A DNA stretch of 52,001 nucleotides from JBGSTR01 sp963707135 (GCA_963707135.1 CAVPOY010000010.1:1-52001), one strand, 5' to 3'. Numbered from the stretch's first letter, positions 1 through 8,641 are shown. Made by a program: numbers and translations. The notes: generated by a model from the sequence alone, not told the origin.

Positions 1-1454
1 GGGTTGTCGAAGTCGAACCCGAACAGCCGCGGGTTCTCGCAGATCACCGCCGCCGAGAAGATGTAGAAGACATAGTCGTAGGTCTCCTTCGGGATCGTGT
101 ATTTGCTCAACAGCGCCCAGAAGTTCCGCTCTCTCGGGTTCTTCGGCATCTGCCGGATCCGCTTGATGATGTTGCCCTCCCCCCAGTTGTAAGACGCCAT
201 CACGAGCATCCCGGACGCCTGGGCGTCGGTCCGGTAGATGTCTCTCAGGTACTGGGCCGCGGCCCCGGTCGCCTTCGCGACGTCATGCCGGTCGTCGGCC
301 GGGTCGTAGGCGCCCGATGCCTCCAACGGCCCCGGGCGCAGGCCGTAGCGCCTGCCCGTAGAAGGGATGAACTGCCACATCCCCTTGGCGCGGCCGTAGC
401 GGGTCGGTGGACCCACGGCCTGGGCCTGGAAGTTGGTCTCCTGGAGCGCGAGATACATGAACTGCGGCGGCAGGCCGGCCGCAGTCAGCGCATTGACGAT
501 CCTGCCCGTGTAGTCGTTGTCCTGGAGCCGGTTGATGGCGTTGACGAGGCGCGACGACGACTGCCATCGCTTTATGTACTTGCGCACCTCCTGGACGAAA
601 TCGACGGGGACGTCGACCTCGGTTTCGCCGAAGACCCGGGCGATGTGCAGGATGATGAGCTCCTCGGAGTCCAGCGGGATGAAACGGCGCGCCTGCACCT
701 TTTCCACGAATACCTCGTATCGCTCCCTCATGTTCGCGAGCTTGCGCTTGGATTCGGCGATCTGATCCTTCAGCACGGCGGCCGTGGCGTCGTCCACGCT
801 TGCCTCCAGGTTCATGATCTGGAGCTCCAGCTCCTTCATGTCGTAGAAGATGTCGTTGGCCAGCGCGCTGGTCCGCTCCAGCTGGACGTGCAGGAAGAAA
901 GCGACGCCGCCCACGGCGGCGAGCAGCAGCGCGGCGACACCGATCAGGATGCGGTAGCGGTTCGAGTGACGGCGTTGCGCGGCGCGGAACGCCTGACGAA
1001 TCAGCAGGGTCCGCTCGCCGGCAGGCTCCGAGTGGTCGCCCTCTAAGTAGTGCTGGGCGATGCGCGCGACCGTCGCCGGCTTGTCCGGGGGCGGCGCGGG
1101 TGGAGGCGGGGCGACCAGGCGGATTCGCGGCCCGTTGCGGCCCAGCTCCAGGGTGGTCGTGCCCTGAAGCGGGATCCTTTCGATCGGCCGGCCCGCGACC
1201 AGCGTACCGTTGCTGCTCTGAAGGTCTCTGACCCACCAACCGCCTTTTTCCGGATAGACCTCGAGGTGCTGCCTGCTTACACCCTCTTCGGCGATGCGAA
1301 CCGCGCAGTCGTCGTCCCGGCCGACGATGAAGGACGTCGTGAACCGAGCCGAGCGCCGGTCGCCGCGGCCGGACAGGACGGTGAGCTCGATGGGCGCGAC
1401 GTCGCACCGGGGGCGCGCGCCTGCCGGAACCAGTACCGTGCGGTCATCGTCCAT
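1..1454 (-). CDS. FHA domain-transmembrane-lytic transglycosylase fusion (3' end outside window)
   Basis: Open from an ATG at 1454 down to base 1, at least 484 residues, with its C-terminus beyond the window. Residues about 20-115 form an FHA domain with the phospho-threonine-binding signatures VGRDDD (44-49), SRQH (60-63) and SSNGT (80-84). After a proline-rich linker (114-126) and a basic stretch comes one membrane span (about 169-190), giving an N-in topology. A coiled coil follows (about 200-252), then a periplasmic SLT domain. The SLT domain has a catalytic Glu in LQETNF (Glu339), a GxxQF-type GMWQFIPSTG motif and an ASYNWGEGN motif. SLT domains cleave peptidoglycan glycan strands; FHA domains read phospho-threonine. 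The gene is divergent from the FHA-sigma54 activator, with a 127 bp shared intergenic region. I infer a kinase-responsive peptidoglycan-opening factor, perhaps for T6SS assembly; that role is not shown by sequence. Confidence 0.88.
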   Translation of the reverse strand, partial: MDDDRTVLVPAGARPRCDVAPIELTVLSGRGDRRSARFTTSFIVGRDDDCAVRIAEEGVSRQHLEVYPEKGGWWVRDLQSSNGTLVAGRPIERIPLQGTTTLELGRNGPRIRLVAPPPPAPPPDKPATVARIAQHYLEGDHSEPAGERTLLIRQAFRAAQRRHSNRYRILIGVAALLLAAVGGVAFFLHVQLERTSALANDIFYDMKELELQIMNLEASVDDATAAVLKDQIAESKRKLANMRERYEVFVEKVQARRFIPLDSEELIILHIARVFGETEVDVPVDFVQEVRKYIKRWQSSSRLVNAINRLQDNDYTGRIVNALTAAGLPPQFMYLALQETNFQAQAVGPPTRYGRAKGMWQFIPSTGRRYGLRPGPLEASGAYDPADDRHDVAKATGAAAQYLRDIYRTDAQASGMLVMASYNWGEGNIIKRIRQMPKNPRERNFWALLSKYTIPKETYDYVFYIFSAAVICENPRLFGFDFDN

Positions 1455-1581
1455 CGCCGGGAGCACCCTCCGCCGCGGGGCGCGGCCCGGGGCAGATGCC
1501 GGCGCCGGCGCCGAATGCGCGTCGCCGGGAGTTGCTACTATTGCTGGAAGTCATCAGTTTTCGGACGACGCGGGCAGGCAA

Positions 1582-2916
1582 ATGCCAACCTCTGACCCAT
1601 CGGCCACACAGATCATACAGGTTGCTTCGCGAGCGGATCGCAAGATCACGTTCGAGTGCATCGAGCTCGAGGTCATCTCCGGCCCGGATGCGGGGCTGCG
1701 CTCGAACCTTCCGCTGCCCACCGTAAAGATAGGCACCGCGCCCGATAACGATGTCGTCCTGACTGATCGCACAGTCTCGCGCCACCATGCGGAGATCAGG
1801 GTTACTCCAGAGGGCATCGTGGTCCGCGATCTCGGCTCGACCAATGGCACCTTCTATGACGATGTCCGCGTGGTCGAGGTGTTCGCGGAGCCGAACTCGC
1901 GCCTGTCCCTCGGCAAGTCCGGGATCCGGATCCAGCATCGGACCGAGGAACGGCCTTACCAAGTCAGCGAAGCGGACCGGATGGGCCGCCTGGTCGGGCG
2001 GACCGAGCCGATGCGCGAGCTCTACGGCCTGCTCACCGCGGCCGCCCCAACACCTATGACGGTCCTTGTCACCGGGGAATCGGGTTCCGGAAAGGAACTG
2101 GTGGCGGCGACTCTGCACGAGCTTTCGGGGCGCCGCGGTCCGCTGGTGGTCTTCGACGCATCGGTCACGGACCCGGAGATGGTTCGCAACGACCTCTTCG
2201 GCCACATCAAGGGGGCCTTCACCGGGGCAAGCGGGGCCCGCGAGGGCGCGTTCCGGCGCGCCAACGGCGGAACGCTGTTCATCGACGAGATCGGCGAGCT
2301 CCCTCTGGAGCTGCAACCCCGGCTGCTTCGGGCGCTGGAGAACCGGGAGGTGGTGCCGGTCGGGTCCGATACGCCGGAGACGGTCGACGTCCGCGTGGTC
2401 GCCGCCACCCATCGCAATCTGGAGTCGATGGTGCACGAGGGAACCTTCCGTTCCGACCTCTTCTACCGTTTGTCCGTCATCAGCGTCCGGGTCCCGCCGC
2501 TGCGCGAGATCAAGGACGATATTCCTCTACTTGTTTCCCATTTCATCGACAAGCTCGGGCTCGAATGCCGCCTTGCCTCCGATGCACTTGCCGCCCTCCA
2601 GCGGTACGACTGGCCGGGCAACGTCCGCGAGCTCAGAAACGTGCTGGAACGGGCGTCGGTGCTTTGCCGGGGCCTGGAGATCCGCCCGGAGCACCTGCGT
2701 CTGGCGGAACCTGACTCGGCCGATCCGGCCTCCAGCGCCTCCGCCGCCCCGCAAGGGGTATCGGCGGCGACCTCGCCGACCCAGCTCAAGGCGCTCGAGC
2801 GGCAGATGATCAAGGAAGCGCTGGAACGCAACGGCAACAACAAGGCGGCGGTCGCCCGGGAGCTCGGGATCCCGCTTTCGACCCTGAAGCGGCGCATCGC
2901 GGACTTCCAGCTATGA
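1582..2916 (+). CDS. FHA-type sigma54-dependent transcriptional activator
   Basis: 444 residues from the ATG at 1582, the first start that leads directly into the FHA domain. The open frame extends upstream but there it overlaps the divergent gene. Residues about 28-118 are FHA (SRHH at 66-69, STNGT at 86-90). The AAA+ domain has Walker A GESGSGKE (165-172), the sigma54-contact loop GAFTGA (211-216), Walker B LFIDEIGE (232-239) and an arginine-finger region FRSDLFYRL. The C-terminus (about 405-444) is a Fis-type helix-turn-helix. The intact GAFTGA loop predicts genuine RNA polymerase-sigma54 activation, with the FHA domain replacing a receiver as input. Such FHA-sigma54 activators commonly sit beside T6SS loci, so hcp/vgrG/tss promoters are plausible targets. 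I could not find a convincing -24/-12 box. A broken partial copy lies at 51631-52001. Confidence 0.92.
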   Translation: MPTSDPSATQIIQVASRADRKITFECIELEVISGPDAGLRSNLPLPTVKIGTAPDNDVVLTDRTVSRHHAEIRVTPEGIVVRDLGSTNGTFYDDVRVVEVFAEPNSRLSLGKSGIRIQHRTEERPYQVSEADRMGRLVGRTEPMRELYGLLTAAAPTPMTVLVTGESGSGKELVAATLHELSGRRGPLVVFDASVTDPEMVRNDLFGHIKGAFTGASGAREGAFRRANGGTLFIDEIGELPLELQPRLLRALENREVVPVGSDTPETVDVRVVAATHRNLESMVHEGTFRSDLFYRLSVISVRVPPLREIKDDIPLLVSHFIDKLGLECRLASDALAALQRYDWPGNVRELRNVLERASVLCRGLEIRPEHLRLAEPDSADPASSASAAPQGVSAATSPTQLKALERQMIKEALERNGNNKAAVARELGIPLSTLKRRIADFQL

Positions 2917-2931
2917 ATCGCGGCGATCCCC

Positions 2932-3816
2932 TCAGGTCGCCTTGAAATAGATCAGGTGGGTCGCCGCATTCTGGATCCTCCTGCCCAGGCTGATGACCCC
3001 TTGACCGCGGAGCACGATCTGCTCGAGATGAAGGAATTGCTCCGCGTCCTCGTCGATTCGGACATAGGTTCCGTTGGTGCTCTCGTCGTGGAGCACGAAG
3101 TTGGTCTGCTCAAATACCAGCCGCGCGTGCGTCCGCGATGCGAACTCCGTCGGGATCCGGATCGTTGCCGAGCCCCCGCGCCCGAGTGTGACCCCGGGGC
3201 TCCGGGGCTTGAGACTGAGCTGCCTCTCTCGCCATCGCAAGTTCAGCTCGCGTTCCCGTTCGGGCTCGGCGTGCCTGGTCGTCGCGATGGCAACCGCGGT
3301 GCTCTCCTGCTCGACGCACAGGCTCTCGTAAAGCTGACCGGGTCGGACACCGCAGAAGGTCTCGTTACCATCGACGCCCGCAACCCGAAACCGGATCTTT
3401 AGGATTGGGGATAGGACCTCGACAAAACGGCGAGTCGCGTAAAGTCCCTTTACGGGAACCTGGCGCACCCCCGCCAGCACCGCGAGTGCCCCGGGGCTTT
3501 CGGCGCTGCCCGTTGGCAGCGCATCGAGCAGGAGCCTGACCTGAAGGTGCCTCGCACCGGTCACGGCGTCAGGATCGCCCTGCTGAACAACGCAAGCGGC
3601 GTAGAACGCGTCATCGGCCCCGCCGAACGCCAGCAGCGCGGTCCCGGCGTCCCGGTTCAGGACCTTGTAGGTACGTCCCACGCTCAGCCTGCCGATAAGG
3701 TAATCGAGCTCCTCGGCGGCGCTTTCCCAGGGACCCGCCGCGGCGAGCCCGCCCGACGCCGATACCGGCCCCGCGACCTGTATCGCGAGTGCTGCAATAC
3801 CCTCTTGATCGCTCAC
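2932..3816 (-). CDS. FHA protein with N-terminal cyclase-like region
   Basis: 294 residues from a GTG at 3816, preceded by a good Shine-Dalgarno (GGAGG, about 7 nt upstream). The C-terminal about 100 residues form an FHA domain (VTLGRGG, SRTHAR, STNGTY). The N-terminal about 170 residues resemble a degenerate nucleotide-cyclase fold (segments around YLIGRL, ALLAFGGADDAF and PVKGLYATRRFVE), but I see no clear metal-binding or catalytic residues. It would therefore be a sensor or scaffold rather than an enzyme; this assignment is tentative. It converges on the sigma54 activator, with only 15 bp between the two stops, and is divergent from the MT-GT-MT operon across about 214 bp. Proteins of this kind accompany T6SS loci. 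A frameshifted second copy is at 50733-51615. Confidence 0.8.
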   Translation of the reverse strand: MSDQEGIAALAIQVAGPVSASGGLAAAGPWESAAEELDYLIGRLSVGRTYKVLNRDAGTALLAFGGADDAFYAACVVQQGDPDAVTGARHLQVRLLLDALPTGSAESPGALAVLAGVRQVPVKGLYATRRFVEVLSPILKIRFRVAGVDGNETFCGVRPGQLYESLCVEQESTAVAIATTRHAEPERERELNLRWRERQLSLKPRSPGVTLGRGGSATIRIPTEFASRTHARLVFEQTNFVLHDESTNGTYVRIDEDAEQFLHLEQIVLRGQGVISLGRRIQNAATHLIYFKAT

Positions 3817-4030
3817 CGCAAAGTCCTCCGGATCGGTAAGTTATTGCCACCGCCGATCCCGCCGGACTCAAAAACGAAACGGCGAGGTCGCCCGAACGGA
3901 TCCCAAGTACATTGGTCGGTAATTGCTATAGTGTAGACGGACCGCGTCGCAAGAGCCCGGGGAAGGGCTTTCGCGCCGCGCCCGTCCAGTCAGGGGCGGG
4001 GCAGCCAAAACCAGCCATGCCATAGCAGCA

Positions 4031-5665
4031 ATGGCAGCGGTCGCCGCCTCGAGCCGCCTAGCGAGAATACGCCCTCGGATCGTGAAATCGAGCTACGACG
4101 AGTTGCCCTACCCGGCCATGGTGTTTCCCCAGAGCCACCCGAACCGGCTCGCCACCGTCGCCGCGCTGCACGGGATGGACCCGGCCCCCCCGCCGCTGGA
4201 GGCCTGCCGAGTCCTCGAGCTCGGATGCGCCACGGGAGGCAACCTGATCCCCATGGCCTTGGAGATGCCCGGCGCGCACCTGCTGGGGATCGAGCTCAGC
4301 GCTGCCCAGGCCGAGGCCGGGCAGGCCGCTATCGCATCGCTCGGCCTGACCAACGCGCGGATCGAGCAGGGCGACATCCTGTCCCTGGCAGGCGACCTCG
4401 GCCAGTTCGACTACATCGTCGCCCACGGGGTCTATTCCTGGGTCCCGGAGCCGGTGCGCGACGCCCTGCTCGCGGCCTGCCGCAAGCATCTCGCCCCGAA
4501 CGGGGTCGCCTATCTAAGCTACAACACCCTGCCCGGCTGGCGGCTCCAGACGGCCGTGCGCGACCTGTTGCTGTTCCACGCCGGCGACATCGAGGACGGC
4601 CAGGCGCGGATCTCGCAGTCGATGGCCATTATCGACTTCATGTGCCGGTCCGTCCCGGACCTCATCAAGCCCTACCGGAGCCTGTTCGAGAACCTGGCGC
4701 GCCGACTCGACACGCCGGCCGACCGCGCGGCGCGGCTCTTCCACGACCTGATCGCCGACGTGAACGAGCCCGTCTACTTCGAGGGATTCGCCGCGCACGC
4801 GGCCGCGCACGGGCTGCGCTTCCTCGCCGAGGCGGACGAGGCCCGGATGGGGACGGTACGCCTGCCGCGAGACCTGCTCGATCAGATCGACGCGCTGGAC
4901 GAGAACCCGATCCGGCGCGAGCAATACCTGGATTTCGTCTGCAACCGGACGTTCAGGCAGAGCCTGCTCTGCCGCGCCGACGTGCGGTCGGCCCGTTTGG
5001 CGGACCCGGCGACCCTGGCGGGGCTCTGGGTTCGGGCCGAGCTGCGTTGTGAAGCGGCCGGGGTTGATCTGGTCTCGGACTCGCCGCTCGGCTTCACCGA
5101 CCCCAGTGGCGTCGAGGGCACCACCCGCCATCCGCTGACCAAGGCCGCGCTGCTGTGCCTGAGCGATTCGAGCCCGCGGTCCGTCGAGCACGGCGAACTC
5201 CACGCCAGGGCGCGGGCACGCCTAGACCCGGGTCTCCGGCTCGAAGGCGCGCGGTCCTTCGCCGCGGACGCGCGCGAGCTCGACGACTGTCTCCTACAGC
5301 TCTATCGCGCCGGCAGCATCGAGCTCTCGACCTTGCCTCCCGTGGCGGCGGAGGTTCCCGGTGTGCGGCCGCTCGCGAGTCCTTGGGCGAGACGCCGGGC
5401 CGCCACGGGCGAGACCATCATCAACCTCCAACATCAGACCATCGCCATGGAGCCGCTGGACCGTCAGTTGCTGGTTCTGGCCGACGGTACCCGGGACCGC
5501 GTCAAGCTGCACGCTGACCTGTTCGCTGCGGTTGAGCGTAACGCGATCGAGGTCCTGGAGGGCGGCGATCCCATCGCCGAACCGGATGCGCGGCGCCGGG
5601 CGCTCGGCGAGCAACTGGAGGCGAAGCTCCGACGCCTCGCCGACTTCGCACTGCTGCTGCAATGA
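4031..5665 (+). CDS. Class I SAM methyltransferase with methyltransferase regulatory domain (MT1)
   Basis: 544 residues. The N-terminal SAM-binding Rossmann domain has motif I VLELGCATGGN and the acidic GIELS strand end. A QGDI motif and the DYIVAHGVYSW segment follow. The middle part (about 215-300, with VNEPVYFEGFA) matches the 'methyltransferase regulatory domain' family, and the C-terminal winged-helix-like part is shared with MT2 downstream. The substrate is unknown. It is the first gene of a three-gene operon; its stop overlaps the next start (ATGA, 5662-5665), implying translational coupling. The start is the ATG conserved in both repeat copies. Copy 2 (48880-50514) is intact but differs in several clustered blocks. 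Confidence 0.88.
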   Translation: MAAVAASSRLARIRPRIVKSSYDELPYPAMVFPQSHPNRLATVAALHGMDPAPPPLEACRVLELGCATGGNLIPMALEMPGAHLLGIELSAAQAEAGQAAIASLGLTNARIEQGDILSLAGDLGQFDYIVAHGVYSWVPEPVRDALLAACRKHLAPNGVAYLSYNTLPGWRLQTAVRDLLLFHAGDIEDGQARISQSMAIIDFMCRSVPDLIKPYRSLFENLARRLDTPADRAARLFHDLIADVNEPVYFEGFAAHAAAHGLRFLAEADEARMGTVRLPRDLLDQIDALDENPIRREQYLDFVCNRTFRQSLLCRADVRSARLADPATLAGLWVRAELRCEAAGVDLVSDSPLGFTDPSGVEGTTRHPLTKAALLCLSDSSPRSVEHGELHARARARLDPGLRLEGARSFAADARELDDCLLQLYRAGSIELSTLPPVAAEVPGVRPLASPWARRRAATGETIINLQHQTIAMEPLDRQLLVLADGTRDRVKLHADLFAAVERNAIEVLEGGDPIAEPDARRRALGEQLEAKLRRLADFALLLQ

Positions 5666-6729
5666 GCGACGGGATCTTGAACGCCGTTCTGCACAGGGTC
5701 GGTGCCCCGACACCCGCCACACCGGTGATTCAGGCCGCGCTCCAAACCACGCGCATGAACTTGAAGGCAGCCGACACCCGGCTGAGCGCGACCGCACTGG
5801 TCGAGGCTTGGCGAAATGCGCCGGTCACCGATCGCCCGCGCCTGTGGATAACCGCCGGCATCTCGGCCGGAAGCTTGGACCCGCTCGGCCCGGCGGTCAG
5901 CGAGGCACTCGGAATTCCCTACGTGCTGCTGGAACCGGACCCTCCCCCGGCGCCGACCCCGGCATTCTCCCGAACTCTCTCCGCCGCGTCTCTGACGGTG
6001 TGCATCGGCAGCCCGGCGGCTCGTACTATCAGAGCGGCGCTCAGCGCCGATCAGAAGATATTGGCGCTCCCACCCTTCCTCGACGCCGGTCCGCTGGTCG
6101 CCATGGCCCATCTGCGTCCCCAGCACCGCGCCGCGGTCGCATCGCATCTGCGTCTCTCGCCGACCGGCACCTGGCTGCTCACGGATCTGCCGATGACGCC
6201 CGGCGAGGCCCTGGACGGTTACCGGATGCTGGGGTTGGCCCTGTCGCGCATGGTGCTGCCCGACTGGACGCTGCTGGTGGCCGGTGACGGGCCCGCCGGC
6301 GCGCAGGTCGAGGCGGCACTCCGAAACGTTGGCGCAACCCGTATACGGACATGGCCGCGCCCGACGCCGGAGGATCGCATGGCGCTGTTCGCCGCGAGCG
6401 ACCTCTACCTGTGGCCCTCGGGCTCCGGGGTCGGCGTCGATTCGCTGCTGCGTGCCCAGGGGCTGGGGATGCCGGTCGTCGCCTGCCGCTCGGAAGCCAC
6501 GCTGGATCGCGTCCAGCAGGGTGTCACTGGGCGGCTCACCGAGCCGGGAAACGGCGCGGACTTCGGCAACGCCCTAAGCTTTCTGCTGCGTCACCCCGAC
6601 TTTCGAGCGAGCTTCGGCAAGCAGGGACGCGACAACGTGCTCGCGCGACACGACATCCACACGATCGGCGCGGAGCTCTACCGGGCCCTGCAAACATTGG
6701 CGGCACAAAGTCCAGGGAGCGAGCACTGA
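5662..6729 (+). CDS. Glycosyltransferase-like protein (GT-B, group 1 type)
   Basis: 355 residues. The C-terminal half is typical of GT-B glycosyltransferases: LLVAGDGPAG (start of the nucleotide-sugar-binding lobe), then LFAASDLYLWPSGSGVGVDS with the acidic/serine donor site, then AQGLGMPVVACRSEA. The N-terminal half is divergent and alanine-rich. It is coupled to MT1 by an ATGA overlap, and its TGA overlaps the apparent start of MT2. Sandwiched between two related methyltransferases, it probably acts on the same glycan or peptide substrate, but neither donor nor acceptor can be read from the sequence. The second copy is 47816-48883. The copies differ mainly in the first about 60 residues. 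Confidence 0.82.
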   Translation: MSDGILNAVLHRVGAPTPATPVIQAALQTTRMNLKAADTRLSATALVEAWRNAPVTDRPRLWITAGISAGSLDPLGPAVSEALGIPYVLLEPDPPPAPTPAFSRTLSAASLTVCIGSPAARTIRAALSADQKILALPPFLDAGPLVAMAHLRPQHRAAVASHLRLSPTGTWLLTDLPMTPGEALDGYRMLGLALSRMVLPDWTLLVAGDGPAGAQVEAALRNVGATRIRTWPRPTPEDRMALFAASDLYLWPSGSGVGVDSLLRAQGLGMPVVACRSEATLDRVQQGVTGRLTEPGNGADFGNALSFLLRHPDFRASFGKQGRDNVLARHDIHTIGAELYRALQTLAAQSPGSEH

Positions 6730-8321
6730 GCACCCCCAAGAAACCGTTCAGCTACGATGAGGTGCCCTACCGCAGCGTCGCGTTCGCCCAGACCCACCCG
6801 AACCGCCTCGCGACGCTGGGCACACTGCTGGGGATGCGGCCCGCACCCGCGGCGGTCGCCGACTGCCGGGTGCTGGAGCTCGGATGCGGCCGGGGGGAGA
6901 ACCTGATTCCCCTGGCGCTCGAACTGCCCGATGCGGAGCTGGTCGGTATCGACCTATCCGAGCGCCAGATCCGCGACGGACGCGCGGCAGCCGACGCCTT
7001 GGGGGCGGACAACCTCACCCTGGAGCACGGCGACATCATGGCGCTGGGCGAGGGACTGGGCGACTTCGACTACATCCTCGCCCACGGTGTTTACTCCTGG
7101 GTTCCAGCGGCGGTGCGCGACCGGCTGCTCGCGATCTGTGCGCGGCTCCTGCGCCCGCACGGCATCGCGTTCGTGAGCTACAACTGCTACCCCGGCTGGC
7201 ACATGAACGGGGTCGTGCGCGACGCGATGCTGTTCCACACCCGGGGCGAGGGGGACGCCCGCGAGCGACTGCGGGAATCCCAGCGCGTGCTCGATCTGCT
7301 CTGCGACGGGATCCCGGACGAGGTGGCCCATTACCGGACCATTTACCGCCGCGTTCAGGCCCAGCTCCGCGAGCCCAATACGCCTGTCGAATGGCTCTAT
7401 CACGAGTTCCTCGAGGATGTGAACGAGCCGGTCTATTTTCGGGAATTCGTACAGCACGCCGCCCGGCACGGTCTCCAGTTCCTCTCCGAGGCCAACCTCT
7501 GGGAGATGAACAACGAACGCTTGCCGGAGCACGCCGTAAGGGTCCTCGCGCAGCTCGGTGACGACCTTGTCCGCCGGGAGCAGTATCTCGACTTCATAAA
7601 CAACCGCACCTTCCGCCAGACCCTGCTTTGCCACAGGGCGGCGACTCTGGATCGGAACCTGGATCCCGGCCGAATCGCGCCGCTGCACGCGGCATCGAAT
7701 CTGAAGTGCTTGGATCCCGAGTCGGACATCCGCGCAAAGGCGCCCTTCAGGTTCGTCAACCGCGAACGGGGCGTGACGGGCGCGACCGACCATCCGCTGA
7801 CGAAGGCGGCCCTGCTGTGCCTGACCGAGACCTGGCCGACCACCCACGCGATCCCAGGGCTGGCCGAGCGAGCCCTCGCGCGACTCGGGTGCGCGGACGC
7901 TAGCGAGCGACCCACTCCGGCCGATGTCCGAGAATTGACGGAGAACCTGCTGTCCCTCTACGCCGCCGGTGCCGTCGAGCTACACCTGCATCCGCCGCAC
8001 TTCGCCGAGCGGGGTGGCGCACGACCCCTTGCCAGTCCCTGGGCGCGCTATCAGCTCGCCGCGGGCGGCGTGGTCACCAACCTGCGCCACCACGGCATCG
8101 ACCTGCCGCCGCTAATACGGAGACTGCTGCCGCTGCTGGACGGCACCCGCACCCGAGCCGAACTGATCGACGCCCTGCTCGCCACCCTGGACGTCAGCGA
8201 CGACCTGCTGATCGGGCAGGGAGCGGTGATCGATCAACCGGAAGCGCGGCGAGCGGCATTGGAGGCCGCCATCGAGCCAAGCCTGGAGCGGCTTGCTCGC
8301 TGGGCATTGCTGGTGCGATGA
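6726..8321 (+). CDS. Class I SAM methyltransferase with regulatory domain (MT2), apparent CTG start
   Basis: 531 residues if translation begins at CTG 6726, which overlaps the TGA of the glycosyltransferase as CTGA, mirroring the ATGA coupling one gene upstream. A Shine-Dalgarno-like AGGGAG lies about 6 nt before. No ATG, GTG or TTG exists in frame between the upstream gene's coding overlap and the conserved FSYDEVPY motif. The longer frame from 6351 runs entirely inside the glycosyltransferase and is an artefact. Motif I is VLELGCGRGEN, with GIDLS following and a second HGDI motif. It is a paralogue of MT1 with the same three-part architecture. The same CTGA arrangement occurs in the second copy (start 47819). 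Confidence 0.85.
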   Translation: MSTPKKPFSYDEVPYRSVAFAQTHPNRLATLGTLLGMRPAPAAVADCRVLELGCGRGENLIPLALELPDAELVGIDLSERQIRDGRAAADALGADNLTLEHGDIMALGEGLGDFDYILAHGVYSWVPAAVRDRLLAICARLLRPHGIAFVSYNCYPGWHMNGVVRDAMLFHTRGEGDARERLRESQRVLDLLCDGIPDEVAHYRTIYRRVQAQLREPNTPVEWLYHEFLEDVNEPVYFREFVQHAARHGLQFLSEANLWEMNNERLPEHAVRVLAQLGDDLVRREQYLDFINNRTFRQTLLCHRAATLDRNLDPGRIAPLHAASNLKCLDPESDIRAKAPFRFVNRERGVTGATDHPLTKAALLCLTETWPTTHAIPGLAERALARLGCADASERPTPADVRELTENLLSLYAAGAVELHLHPPHFAERGGARPLASPWARYQLAAGGVVTNLRHHGIDLPPLIRRLLPLLDGTRTRAELIDALLATLDVSDDLLIGQGAVIDQPEARRAALEAAIEPSLERLARWALLVR

Positions 8322-8641
8322 ACTAGGCGCCGGCACGGCCGACACGTCTCATACCCAAAGAGCTGTCGGCGGTCAGCGATTAGCCGTTAGCTCTTGTTCG
8401 TCCCACACAGATCACTGCGTCCAACTTCACCCACCGGGTGAGTGGAAAACGGTCGAGTGAGAATACAGCCGTCTGTTCCGACCTGGCCAACCGCTAACAG
8501 CCTGAAGCTGAGCGCCCTTTCCAGGCTCAAGGCATTTACGTCTCAGGGCGCAAACGTCAGCGAAACCAGACCCGAATGGCGCTGAGATAAGCCTTTCAGC
8601 GCGATAATTTATAGCGTTACCGCGACCGGGGACGACAGAAC
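8322..8641. other. Intergenic spacer between MT2 and the IS4-type remnant
   Basis: About 320 bases with no supported gene. The inverted-repeat homology ends at about 8330. The rest is probably flanking or terminal sequence of the decayed IS4-type element, but I could not identify its terminal inverted repeats. Confidence 0.5.

Larger units (their letters stand above)
2556..8330. repeat. Left arm of large inverted repeat (≥5.8 kb)
   Basis: This interval matches the reverse complement of 46215-52001. It covers the 3' half of the sigma54 activator gene, the FHA gene and the whole MT-GT-MT operon. The inner boundary is sharp: both copies share the MT2 stop and the following ATGAACTAGGC, then diverge completely. 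The outer boundary lies beyond the window on the right-hand side. Most of the repeat is nearly identical, with short islands of higher divergence, for example around 4770-4920, 5490-5850 and 7830-8020. Confidence 0.93.

Noticed and set aside
283..1407. 374-residue minus-strand frame and overlapping plus-strand frames at 285-1046 and 1050-1595
   Set aside because: Arg/Pro-rich shadows of the FHA-lytic transglycosylase gene, which reads in another minus-strand frame without a stop before base 1.
1455..1581. Sigma54 or sigma70 promoter between the divergent FHA genes
   Set aside because: No convincing -24/-12 or -35/-10 pair could be found by eye.
6351..6725. 5' extension of MT2 by 125 codons
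   Set aside because: It lies wholly inside the glycosyltransferase gene in another frame, and its sequence is low-complexity Arg/Ala/Gly.
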